From Welwitschia mirabilis (Eukaryota; Gnetophyta; Gnetopsida; Welwitschiales), in the NCBI GenBank assembly GCA_051453625.1, contig JBOZIK010000001.1, positions 246,952,717 through 247,006,665 of the forward strand: a stretch of DNA of 53,949 bases, read 5' to 3'. This document shows, in pieces, positions 38,457 to 49,475 of this stretch. The notes below the pieces were generated by a model. That model did not search any database. It was not told the DNA's origin and saw nothing but the letters and a program-made list of their open reading frames with translations. The position numbers were made by a program, and so were the translations under genes. Position 1 is the first letter of the stretch. Each line of letters begins with the position of its first letter.

Positions 38457-39000
38457 CTAAAAAAGAGTCATTAATGGGAACTTTATCATGAGAGTAAGGA
38501 AGTTAAGATAGATGATCAACAATACTATTATATTTATCAGCCTTATTAGTGATGGTAATATTAAATTCCTGCATAAGAAGGATCCACCTAATAAGTCTGA
38601 TCCTGCAGTCTTTTTTATACATAAGATAGAAGATAACTCATGATCTATGTAAACATTAATGTACAAACGAAGAAGATAATGTCAAAGGTGATCTAGGAAA
38701 AAGATAATAGCAAGCATTTCTCTCTTGGTAGTAGTGTAGTTCGATTGGGCTTGGCATAAATTTTTATTAAGATAATATATGATCTTGAAATTATTTTCAT
38801 ATTTTTAACCAAAAACCCTTCCCTTACCTCCCCCCCTTTCCCCACCCCCTTTAAACCATTATAGCAATTTTTCTTGCATCACACATAAATTTAAAATCTT
38901 TACTCTAATTGGGATGCATGCTAATAGGTACAAAAGAAATGTTTTCTTTGAATTTTTTAAATGGAAGTTGACATGAATCGTTTCAATCAAATTTAACATC
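38457..39000 (-). pseudogene. G2 RNase H remnant
   Basis: Minus strand reads NLCQAQSNYTTTKREMLAII then YINVYIDHELSSIL (DH of the RNase H-like fold, family V-TDH-ALK-L) and CRIRLIRWILLMQEFNI then VDHLS, matching the gypsy pattern RL-RW-L-LQEFD...ADHLSR. The frame is broken between these parts. Confidence 0.82.
38830..38849 (-). other. G-rich tract, possible G-quadruplex
   Basis: The minus strand reads GGGGGTGGGGAAAGGGGGGG, three to four runs of G within 20 bases, in DNA that is otherwise very poor in G and C. It lies within the RNase H region of G2 where no such run is expected. Confidence 0.6.
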
Positions 39001-39700
39001 TTTTTCAAGTAATGAGTGGAGAGGTTTACAAATCATAAATAAAACATTGATAAAAACTAGCATCACCAAGAAAATATCTAACTTGTTTGATATTAGTTAA
39101 AGGGATGATTTTTTTAATGATAGCAAGTTTTATGGAGTTCATCCTAATTCCTTCTTTCAAAATCTGATGACCTAAGATAATTTCATAGTTAACAAGAAGA
39201 AAGCTCTTTTTCCAACTCAATTGTAAGCTACTCTCAATACATCAAGATAGGACTCTCTCTAATCTCTCTATGGTTTTTTCAAAAGTATCACAAAAGATGG
39301 AGAAGTCATCCATAAAGATTTAAATAGAGTCCTCTATCATGTTAAAATTGATCCCCATCATATCTCATTAAAAGGTTCTAAGGGTATTGCAAAGTCCAAA
39401 GGCCATTCGTCTAAAAGCAAAGATTCAAAGGATCAAGTGAAAGTGGATTTAGCTTGGCCTTCAGTTACTATAAAAATTTGATTATAGTTAGTATACCCAT
39501 TAAGAGAACAATAGTAGGCATGACCTTGGATTCTATTAAGTACTTGATCAAGAAAGGGTAAAGGGCAATGATCCTTTCTACTGATCTCATTAAGTTTTCT
39601 AAAATCAATGCACATTCTTCATTTTCCCCTATTCTTTGGAATTACTATTAAAGGAGTAACCCACTCATTATTGGATATTACATAAATAATTTTAGCATCC
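39001..39700 (-). pseudogene. G2 reverse transcriptase remnant
   Basis: Athila-type RT on the minus strand: CIDFRKLNEISRKDHCPLPF (39433-39615 open), GHAYYCSLNGYTNYNQI where the family has FLDGYSGYNQI (catalytic Asp changed to Asn), FMDDFSIF at 39293-39316 with the catalytic Asp-Asp pair intact, and a thumb/connection part LGHQILKEGI then IKQVRYFLGDASFYQCFI (39026-39220). Frames are interrupted between these blocks. The wording of the motifs (RKDH-PLPF-DQ, YYC) is closest to Athila among plant gypsy lineages. Confidence 0.87.
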
Positions 39701-39775
39701 ATAAGTTTAATGATTTCATCTTTAATGATATATTTAAGATCTAGATTAAGTCTTGTTTAGGAACATCTAATAGGT

Positions 39776-40286
39776 NNNNNNNNNNNNNNNNNNNNNNNNN
39801 NNNNNNNNNNNNNNNNNNNNNNNNNNNNNNNNNNNNNNNNNNNNNNNNNNNNNNNNNNNNNNNNNNNNNNNNNNNNNNNNNNNNNNNNNNNNNNNNNNNN
39901 NNNNNNNNNNNNNNNNNNNNNNNNNNNNNNNNNNNNNNNNNNNNNNNNNNNNNNNNNNNNNNNNNNNNNNNNNNNNNNNNNNNNNNNNNNNNNNNNNNNN
40001 NNNNNNNNNNNNNNNNNNNNNNNNNNNNNNNNNNNNNNNNNNNNNNNNNNNNNNNNNNNNNNNNNNNNNNNNNNNNNNNNNNNNNNNNNNNNNNNNNNNN
40101 NNNNNNNNNNNNNNNNNNNNNNNNNNNNNNNNNNNNNNNNNNNNNNNNNNNNNNNNNNNNNNNNNNNNNNNNNNNNNNNNNNNNNNNNNNNNNNNNNNNN
40201 NNNNNNNNNNNNNNNNNNNNNNNNNNNNNNNNNNNNNNNNNNNNNNNNNNNNNNNNNNNNNNNNNNNNNNNNNNNNNNNNNNNNNN
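39776..40286. other. Assembly gap, 511 N
   Basis: No duplicated flanks. Lies between protease and RT of G2. Confidence 0.9.
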
Positions 40287-40749
40287 TGGCAGCTAAGTCT
40301 TTATGTGTCAAATCAAAGGCATTTGCTTTTAAAGTTAAGAGTGATATGAAGTCTAATTCTTATTAAGAAGTAAGAAAGTCACTAATTATCAAGGGTTTCA
40401 TTTGATTGTTAGATAGAAAAATATATTTTAAATCTTAGGATAATTTCTTAAGTTCAAGACTAATATTCTGATCTATCATTCCATCTATTGTGGTAACAAT
40501 ATACATGGGATGTTAGTCTACAAAAAGTTGATCTACTAAGTAAAAATTTTGATTTTATCTCCAATCAGTATGTTTTTCATCCTTAGAATCAAGATAGTAT
40601 GTTTTAGTGAGATCATTGTATAAAGTTGTTTCATATAGCATGACCAATCTCTCCTTAATTGGTTGATGTTGTAAAAATAAGGTTGATTTTAGTTCATCTT
40701 CAAGATTAAAATCAATTCTTATGTTCTTTTTAGCAACATTTAAAACTCT

Positions 40750-41080
40750 AATGGTAAATTATCTATTGCCAAAATAACATCCCATCACCCTAAATCATGT
40801 GTCAATGATACAATGAATAATCGCAAAAAAGGCTCTTCCTAAAACGCATGGATAACTTTTATCATATTTTATCTCAATGATGATAACATCTATGGGATTA
40901 AAAGCTTTTTCTATTTTGATAATTATGTCTTAATATTACTAATAGTTTTTTCATTAAGGTATTAGCTAATTCAAAAATTATTTATGTAGGTTCTATTCTA
41001 TTTTCTAACCTAAGTCTCTTACATATGTGGAGTGACATGATGTTTAAACTTTTTTCTATGTCAATTAAAGCTTTTTAAAT
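40750..41080 (-). pseudogene. G2 aspartic protease remnant
   Basis: Minus strand reads ALIDIEKSLNIMSLHICKRL, then a strand-rich part and YPCVLGRAFFAIIHCIIDT. These match the Athila protease pattern AL-DLG-S-NLMP-S---KL ... LGRPFLAT--A-ID. The active-site segment DLGSS reads DIEKS here, so it would be inactive. Stops lie inside. Confidence 0.78.
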
Positions 41081-43440
41081 TCTTTTGTTTTCTTCAAAGG
41101 TAATACTCATAGCTACAGCTCCAAGATTTTTGAATTTAGAACGCTTTTTAGAACTAAGTTAGAAAGAGATTGAGCAAGAAAAACTTTACTAAGAATGATA
41201 TGTTTTTACCTTCTTCTTACTAAGTCATTCTACAACTTAGAATATTTATGATTTTTAGTGGAGGATTTAATAGGTGATGTTAATGAAAAGTTGTATAAAT
41301 TCAAAATTTCTACATCATCATATTCATTCATTTCATTATTTTTAGAATTTGAAACATCATGGATAGGAGGTGTTTTATCATATTCACTTCATGTTACTAT
41401 CTTCAAATCTTTCTTAACTTCATTTGATTTGGGTAAAGATTAAGATGTAAGAGACTCTTGTGGTCTTTGGTTGGTAAGAATTATTTGTTAAAGCACATTT
41501 ACTAAGTTCTCAATGTTGCTATTATTTTTTCTTACACATTTCTCATCTCTTCTATGGATTCTCTAAGTGGATCATTCCTTGTTGAAATTTAAATTAAAAG
41601 TTGGAATTTCTTCCATTAATATTATCCATCCAATCTTTGTTGAAATTATGGTTGGCTTTTAAAAATAGGTATTCCTTGATTGAAAGCATAAACTTCATCA
41701 AACATCATCTCCTTAGAAGTTGGTAATAAAGAATACTCTCTAGTTGAATGAAAGCTATTTTTACAAATTTCACAATTTGCAGTTGTTTTTTCATTCTTTA
41801 CTACTATTCTATCAACTATTATTTGTGTATACTTCTCTAAAGTAGTAGTAAAATCTTTTATTAAGTTGGTTGACTCCTCTCTTTCTTCTTTCTTGTCATG
41901 TTTAATTTCTTTTAAATCCTTTAAAATATGGCCTAAAGTTTAATTTTCTTTACTAGGTTTAGCCCAAGTTTGGCGTATTTCTACAAGATCTTCTAATACA
42001 CTTCATGCTTTTTCTAAGACTAATTTCAACAAATTGCCTCCATAAGAAAAGTCTACAAGTTGTTTAATCTGAGTATTTAGTTCACTGTAGAAATAATCAA
42101 CTATCTCTTCCTTATGAAATTCATTAACAGGATTGTAATGGCTAGCTATTGTAAAACGTTCATAGGCTATTACATAATCCTCATGGGGTTGTTATTAAAA
42201 TTTGTTTACTTCTTTTCTTCTTTTTCTTACGGAACTTCTACTTAAAAATTATTTGATAAATACTTCTTACACTTGACTCTAAGATTGAAGACTTTTATGT
42301 GGAATTTTTTTTAGCTAAAATTTTTCTCTTCCTCTAAGTGTGACTAGAAATGTAATCATGTAGGTATGATCACTAATACATTTTTTTGCATTCCCCAAGG
42401 TAAGTGCAAATTGTTCAATATCAAATAAATGTTAGAAAGGGTTTTCCTCAGATTCCCCTAAAAAAGTTGGATATGCACTTAAATTTCTTAATTCTACATC
42501 ATCTTCGAGAGGTAAATCAAAAGGATTTTAAATTTCAGATTTTCCATTAGTAAGTAAATCTCTAAGAGTAACATTTGCATTTGAGGAAGAAGTTCCTATT
42601 ACAATTGGAGTATTAGATGAAGCAACTTTCTTTTTCTTTTGTAAAGATTTTGATACATTTGAATATTCGAAGAAGAAATAACATGATCTTCTTCTATACT
42701 ATAATTTTCTTTTGCAAAGTCTGACTTTGAAATAATAATAATAAAAAAATCTTCTTCTTCAGTTTTAGGAATTTATGTACTTGGAACTTGCATATCTAGA
42801 TTTAGTTCAAAGTCAAATAATCATTCTCTAATGTCTTCTTCAATCAGTTTCCACTCTCTCTGATATTTTATCTTCCTATAATAATTCATCATATCCTTGT
42901 ATGCTCACATAATAAATAAAAAACTAAAATTAAATATAATAGACTATTGACTACCTAGTCATAAGGATGATAGGGTAGAAGATTATCACAGTAACAAAAA
43001 ATTAAAACTTAGAAAAATTATCAAAAGTAAAAAAAGAATAAAGACACTAGACTATTATCCAGGCTTTCATGGGAACAATAGAGAAGATGACAGTGACTTT
43101 ATTAAAATTGGAAAAGAGAATAAATTATTATTTGCAAAATTTTAAAAACAAAAACAAAAGACAATCATCTAGGCTATCATGGGAACCATAGAGAAAATGA
43201 CAGTAACTTTATTAATGAACTATGAATAGAAGAAGAATTTTAAAAAGAGAAATTTATTTTAAAATTTTAGAATTATCATACCCAATTTTGTTGGAATGAT
43301 AAAGAGAATGACATAGTTTCTAAAAACTATGAAAAATAAAACTTTGCTGAATTAAACCTATTATAAGTTACATTAAAAATAGAATACTAATTCAAATACA
43401 TAAGCTAAACAAAATATTCAAAGTACTTATCTAATAAGTG
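41081..43440 (-). pseudogene. G2 gag remnant and leader
   Basis: The core at about 41960-42192 reads PHEDYVIAYERFTIASHYNP then EEIVDYFYSELNTQIKQLVD and a GGNLL segment on the minus strand, with stops. This fits the Retrotrans_gag pattern of Athila elements (E-YE-WERFK--L--CPHH ... FY-GL------D-A-GG). Upstream (42900-43440) is untranslated leader with four copies of the structured ATCC/GATAG motif. The 61-codon plus-strand frame at 41258-41443 is antisense and not supported. Confidence 0.7.
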
Positions 43441-43461
43441 ATAATTCTCATTTCCTTTTGG

Positions 43462-43485
43462 CCTTTCTCAGCAATGGTGTTAAAA
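43462..43485 (-). other. Primer-binding site, tRNA-Asp type (G2)
   Basis: Minus strand TTTTAACACCATTGCTGAG then AAAGG follows the LTR terminus ATAACA. Compared with the usual TGGCGCCGTTGCCGGGG nearly all differences are G-to-A or C-to-T. Confidence 0.78.
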
Positions 43486-44730
43486 TGTTATGGTGTGAAT
43501 TTATGTAATCTTGAAGTCCTTTAGGTAAACCTATAAATAAAATAACTTGTAGAAAAACACACGTTAGTCTAGATAAGAGTTCACTCAAATGTTGTAATCC
43601 CAATGAAGGTACTAGGCTCAGAGTTAGAGAATTGATTCCCAAATATATTTTTAGTATTTTTATCTTTTAATAAGTGAAAGTAAATAATAAAGTAAAATGC
43701 AATGCAAAGTGAATGGAGATAACATGAAAATGGAAGTGGAATGAATTCTATTAGATCCTAATTCTTCTATCATAAGAACTAGCTTCTCTATAATTTAGAA
43801 CAATTAATAAGAATACTTAACTTATTCACAATTAATATGAACTATGAGATATACCAAATATAATATAAAATGCAATGTGGAATGGGAATGGAATAACAAT
43901 GCAAATATGAACTAACTAAAGTCAACCTTGATAAATATTGCCCTTATGATCTAAATAAATCATAGAATCGTCACTTACACTATAATAAACTTAAACCATA
44001 AGGGACATAACTAGAATTAGAATGAAAAGAGTAATTGTATTGATTCAAGAGATTTACATCCACTTACAATAAATAGTAGTACCTTAATAGAAGAGATTTA
44101 ATCTAAGACCAAAGGAAGTCCTTTTTGTAGCTATTGGATGAACCTCTTATTCTTCAATGCTTAATCACAAGCATATCATGTATAAAAGATGGTAAAAAAA
44201 ATAAAGGAGGGGAAGGGTATTTATAGTTTTACATTGATGTTCTAGAAACTTAATGCTAGAAGCAAGAAAAAACCCTAACAGTCCAAATGGATTACTTGAC
44301 CCAATTATAAAGATAATTCTTTTTTATCATAAAAAAGTATTTGTCATCCTAACTATTGTAGGGATGATAGTGGGGATGTCATCCTACATTAAAAGTCAAT
44401 TCATTAGCTTCATGACTCACTATCAACCCCTATCTTCTATTCATATCAGCAATGTTGTTATCCTACCTGTCATGGAGATCATAGAGGGGATGATAAGATT
44501 CCTTATATTCAATTTTAAAAGTAAGTTAATCTTCTACATGGTGAATTAAGTTTCCAATATGCAGTGTTAGAATAAGCCTAAGAAACCTCCAAGTATGCTA
44601 AGAATTGCATGTTGCAATGATCATCCTATTAGATCTCCATAATAATTAGTATTACATCCAAAACTATATAATTATCCTATAAAAGCACTCAAAATACACC
44701 ATCAAATTCCTACAAATTGGCATCATAATA
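43486..44730 (-). repeat. G2 5' LTR
   Basis: On the plus strand TGTTATGGTGTG...GGCATCATAATA; terminal CA has become TA. Aligns end to end with 33043-34287 at equal length. Contains two structured motif copies (44341-44384 and 44456-44497). Confidence 0.9.
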
Positions 44731-46878
44731 GTTACCAGGCCTAATAATATTTTATTTGGGGTATTTCAAAGTGATAAGATTAGATGCACATAATCTTAAG
44801 AAATTTGCATGTCCATGAACTTTATTTTAAAGGAAGATGCCTTGATTCCTATATTTTCTCTTAATGGTATGGGTCTTTAATTATTTAAGTATGTCCTTCT
44901 TTATTTCTCATCTCATTACTTCATCCTTTTTTTTTAAGAGTACTTGGTCATATGGTATTTACTTCTCTTTATTGAAAAGGAAATAGAATAATAAATAATG
45001 ACCATAATATTTTGTTGTCGAGCTAAAAACATGGTCATCATGATGTCTTATCACATTAGGGTAAATTTTCTTGAGAGGGATCTTTGGTAGTATTGGTAGC
45101 TATCGGAACTCCATTGGGGGATTAGTTGGCCATGCTTCATGAGTCTTTACTTCTTTGACAGTGGTTGTACTCCCCTTATCATATAAATAAATATCACTGA
45201 AAGGCTAAGGAATCAGTGATATCCTTGATGTCATCAGAGGCACTGCTTATTTTCTAGACTTATTATGCATATATTATTCATACATAATGATTTTACTTTT
45301 TAGGATTCTAGTGTTGTTTTGAGGTATGAGTAAATAAGTCCATTTCTTAGTAGCTTTTTGATCTTATCATTCATTGATTGAAAACATTAGATCTTCTTAG
45401 AATAGTTATAATCAATACTTATTTAAGTGATATTTTATGAAGTTTTTACATCATATTATTCATTATTAATTAGGAGATTTTATGATTACTCCTAATGAAG
45501 TTTTCTATGTTAAAATTTAGGTTAGGTACGATATCTTCTTCATGTTTATAGTTATTTATTTTTCATACTATTTTTCTTAATTATATTATTTAGTATTTAA
45601 AAGTTATTTCTATAATTTTTCAACACAATATTTAGGACTTGATCATTTAATATTTTTCTTATTATCTTTTTATTTTCACTTATGGTTATATCCATAAGAT
45701 TTTTCCTTCCTTTAGCACTTTGACAGATGCAATTCCTTTAATTCATGATGATTTTTTCCCATTTCTTTTTGATTTTTGGCACATCCACTTGCTACTTTTA
45801 CATGCTTATTAAGTTTTGGTACATTTAAGGATTTTTCTTAACATCTCTTCTCTCTACTTGATTCATTATCATCACCCTATCCTAATATCCTTTTCTCTTG
45901 CCTTGAGATCTTTTGACTTTTTACTCTTTTACCATGATCATTTTTTATAATGATTATTAGCTTTTATCCATCTTTCAAATTTCATGATGACTTTATGAGG
46001 CCTAACTATCACTATTATTGATTATTTGCTCTACATAGTCTTCCTTGTTTTGCCAAATCCTTCTTTTCTGATTATTGTCTTATGTTTATCATTCAGATGA
46101 CAATACAAATGTCAATAGTTCCTTTTACTATTATAATAATGTAGGAGGTATTAATTTATCTATGAAGGATAAGAAATATTTCTAAGATATTTTTGAGACA
46201 TTTAAGTACAAACTTCAATTATAAAGATATTTTGAGCTTTTACAATATATGTATAATGCAATACTTAGGTTAAGTTTTTATATTATTTGCATGATACACA
46301 TTATAGAGATACTTTAGTAGGCCGTAATGGAGTAATTATAGGTCCTTCTTATAGGTGTAATCTAGGGGATTTAAGAGACCATGGATAAGGAAGTAATGTT
46401 ATGATTATTTGTGATGTATTTACTATTTATAAACTTTACCTAAAGCTTACTTATTGATTTATACACATCATTTTGAGTTATTACTACTTTGATTATTCAT
46501 ATACATCATCGTTTTTTCTAAGGTATTATAGTTATATCTTATGATGTTTTTCATGTGTGACATATAATTTTTATTTCATAATGTAACTAATGTTTTGATC
46601 ATTCTCATAGGTACTTAACTTCCATTCTAATTTGTTTAAGTCTATTATTCCCTCTATCTTCATCCTCTCTATTATTCAGACAACACATAGGATGATTAAT
46701 CTATTACACATCCTGCAAAGATAATACATTAGTTAATCAGTTTTTATATTTTATCCTATGTGGTAAAGATTTCTAAACTTAATTTATATTTTCTTGGTTA
46801 CTATTTATCTTAGTCAATCTAGATCATAATTTTTAGTTCATCACTTATCAGGAGCTAACAATGCTAAGTAGGAGGCTA
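44731..46878 (+). other. G1 3' untranslated region
   Basis: Continuation of G1 after the nested element. It shares blocks with the G2 3' region (TAGTTGGCCATGCT and AGGGTAAATTTTCTT at 45058-45140) and ends in the polypurine tract AAGTAGGAGGCTA before the LTR at 46879. No coding motif recognised. Confidence 0.65.
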
Positions 46879-48124
46879 TGTTGTGATAGTAAATTATATT
46901 TATTTAATAGTATATTTTGAGTACTTTTGCATGAGATTTAGATAGGTTTAGATGCAATTCTAATGATTATGAAGAGTTGATGGAATAATAATAAAAACAT
47001 GCAATTCTTAATATATTTGGAGGTATTTCAAGTAGATTCTAATCCTTATCATTCTGAGAAGAAGACTAGTGATTCATCAACCTAATTTATCTTAGCTAGA
47101 AAGCTTAGGAAGCCGATTATCTCCTTTATCATCCCCACAATGTTAGGATAGCAAAGATGACATGGATTGAAGCTATGGAGCTAGAAGTAGGACTATAAGC
47201 TAAAGAATTTATTTTTTTATTGTGAGGCGTCATCCCTATGTTCATCCTGATTATAGTCATGATGAGAACTATTTTATATGATTAAAATAAATTATATTTA
47301 TAATAGGGTCATGTACACCATGTGGACTACTAAGATTTGATCTCTAACCTCTAGGGTTTTTTTTTTAGAACCTTCAATGTAAAACTATAAATACTTTCTT
47401 TTTGTTACTTCCAACATCATCTTTTCTACTAAAAAGTCTTATAATAGGGGATTGAAGGGTAAGAAATCCATGATATGCTACAAAGAAAAGTCTTCCTTGG
47501 TGTTACATTATGTATCCTTCATTGAGATGCTACTACTTTATAAGTGGATGTTGATTCAATATTAATAAAAAATTGCTTTACTTCTATTATGTGCATCTCC
47601 CTTATGGTTTATGTTGGTTATGATTTAATGACAATTTCATAATTAATCTAGGTAATAAGAGCAACCTTTATTAAGGTTAACATTATTAGTTTAATACTTG
47701 AATTTCATCTCATATTGCATTTCCATAATTTCATAGTTGCATTTATCTTTATTTTGTTTAATATAACTTCTAGCTTACATTGGTTAGGAGTGAGTAATAG
47801 TTTTTCATAATTGATCTAAGTTATAAGGGATAATATTTTTAACAGAAGTATTGGCAGTCAAATAGATTTATTACTTAAAGCATTTCATCTATAAGTATTG
47901 CATTTGCATTTATCTTGTATTGCATTTTTGTATTACTTATTACTTTAATTTACCTAAACATAAAAGACTAAAAATACTTTATTAAAATTAGTGCTCTAAC
48001 TTCTAGCCTAGTGCCTTTGATGGATTTCAACATTCGGGTTAACTCTTGTCTATACTAATGTGTATTTTATGCAAGCATTTATGATTTACAAGATTGCTTA
48101 AGGATTTATGATTGCATAAATTTA
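46879..48124 (+). repeat. G1 3' LTR, end cut by a CACTA terminus
   Basis: Starts TGTTGTGATAGTAAATT and aligns with 28304-29945. It ends GCATAAATTTA where the partner LTR continues CATCAAACA, so about 9 bases are missing. Confidence 0.85.
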
Positions 48125-48340
48125 CACTACAAGAAATGGAGGCTTTTAAATAAATGCCTTTAATAAGTGCCTCAAATGACAAAATAATAATCCTTTTAAG
48201 GAATTTATTTAAATAAATGCCGTAAAAGCCCTATTTTGATCTTTTAATGCATTTAAAAGCTGATATGTTTCAAGGCATTTAATTAGACAACCACCATAAA
48301 AGCCCATAACAAAATTTATCAAATTATCTCCATGCATTCC
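48125..48340. mobile_element. CACTA (En/Spm-type) transposon terminus with subterminal repeats
   Basis: Begins CACTACAAGAAATGGAGGC, the hallmark 5' end of plant CACTA transposons. The next 200 bases carry short repeated words in both orientations: AAATGCC, GGCATTTAA, AAAAGCCC (twice, 48220-48310) and TTTAAATAAATGCC, as in CACTA subterminal arrays that bind the element's own transposase. The preceding TTA would be the expected 3-bp target duplication. The opposite end (TTTCTTGTAGTG) was not found before the window ends, so the element is larger than visible or truncated. Confidence 0.75.
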
Positions 48341-48398
48341 CAAAAATAAAACCATTTTACATGAAGACACATTACAAATTCTGAAGGATACAAGAAAA

Positions 48399-48623
48399 TT
48401 AAACATTGGTGTACAATTGCTTGAAGGAGGCGATTTTTTTCCCTTTGAAAGTGGAGGCGTCCTCAGCGTAGCTATTTTGCATGTCTTTGTTCATGATTGT
48501 GTTAGCGTTTGCATCACAGAGAGAAGATTCCACTCCCTTTCCCTCATGTCCTTTGTAAACCTTAGCTGTTACGAAAATGTCAAGTAGGTTTTTGTTTCGT
48601 TTAGTATTTGAAGAAATTTTCAT
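48399..48623 (-). CDS. Hypothetical 74-codon frame inside the CACTA region
   Basis: Uninterrupted from an ATG, Lys/Asn/Glu/Asp-rich, hydrophilic, with more mixed base composition than neighbouring DNA. I do not recognise it. It lies about 270 bases inside the CACTA end on the minus strand, so it could be the end of a transposon gene or a captured host piece. It may also be chance. Confidence 0.25.
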   Translation of the reverse strand: MKISSNTKRNKNLLDIFVTAKVYKGHEGKGVESSLCDANANTIMNKDMQNSYAEDASTFKGKKIASFKQLYTNV

Positions 48624-48943
48624 TATTATCCTTTGAATCGATACGAGATTTGAGCATTAAAAAAATCACAAACTCTAAGAGAATATATGATGAATTTCTT
48701 CTTAAAGTAATTTGAAAAAAACTCTAAGAGAATAAATATTTGAATTTCTATAATGATATTTTGAAGAAACTGCACAAAGGAGAGTTCTCAGATGAATCTC
48801 TCAACATGAAAACTCATGAAGTTATTTCTTTTATTTTTAAAAGGCTAAACACCGATTCCCAAAAGTCTTAAAACATGCAAGGATTTGCTTCACTACATCC
48901 ATGGCCCCTTGGTCCGTCTGATGCTAGGGTTTGGTTCACTTTT

Positions 48944-49140
48944 AAGATCTAGTTTTGAAAAACAATTTGCAAATCTGCAATTAGGCTTTGTCTATGCTTA
49001 TTTGAAAGAAAAAGAAAAGAAGAGAAATGGAACGGATTTGATGGTTTCATTGCTTTTGTTTTGAAAAGAAAAAGTTGTAAGATCTAGTTTTGAGACAATA
49101 GTCTGCAAACATGCAACGTGATAGTTTTTGTTAGGCTTTT
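48944..49140. repeat. Diverged direct duplication of about 110-135 bases
   Basis: AAGATCTAGTTTTGA at 48944-48958 recurs at 49079-49093, each followed after a short distance by CTGCAA and TTAGGCTTT. An old tandem duplication in the region upstream of the carrier fragment. A CTAGGGTTT word (telo-box orientation reversed) lies at 48924. Confidence 0.6.
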
Positions 49141-49475
49141 CTCTGTTTCTTTGTAATAAAAGTGGAAGAAAATGTTAACATTTCTAGTATATGTTTAGCA
49201 AAGTTAAAAGAATTTACGTAATTGATAAAGAAATTTAAGACGTTCCTTTTAGTACCCAAATTTTGGGAAATTTGAGAATGTTCTTGGAAAATTAAAATCT
49301 TCATTTTCTAAATGTTCTCAATAAGTATATGAAAAGTTATTAAAATATTATTTAAAACTAACTATTTTTACTTTGCATTTTTCACGCGGATATTCACCAT
49401 ATCTCATTTACAATGAAAAAACAATCTGCAAATCGAATCTATAACCAAGTTTCTCCTCTGTTGTTAAAGGTCACA

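Larger units (their letters stand above)
33043..44730 (-). mobile_element. G2: near full-length Athila-like Ty3-gypsy element nested in G1
   Basis: Minus-strand element with two LTRs of equal length (1245 bp), a tRNA-Asp-type primer-binding site next to the 5' LTR (43462-43485), a polypurine tract next to the 3' LTR (34288-34304), and gag, PR, RT, RNase H and IN in gypsy order. Flanking 5-bp target duplications are GCTAC (33038-33042) and GTTAC (44731-44735), one C-to-T difference. All genes are broken. The same-family element G1 surrounds it in opposite orientation. Confidence 0.9.
28304..48124 (+). mobile_element. G1: Athila-like Ty3-gypsy element, deleted, host of nested G2
   Basis: Plus-strand element: 5' LTR 28304-29945, tRNA-Asp-type primer-binding site 29946-29969, internal sequence to 33042, the nested element G2 (33038-44735 with its target duplication), the rest of the internal region to 46878, and the 3' LTR from 46879. 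Excluding G2 the internal part is only about 5.2 kb against about 9.2 kb in G2. The only pol piece seen is the integrase C-terminus at 32767-32865, so protease, RT and RNase H appear deleted. The 3' LTR lacks its last bases because a CACTA-type end starts at 48125. Confidence 0.82.
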
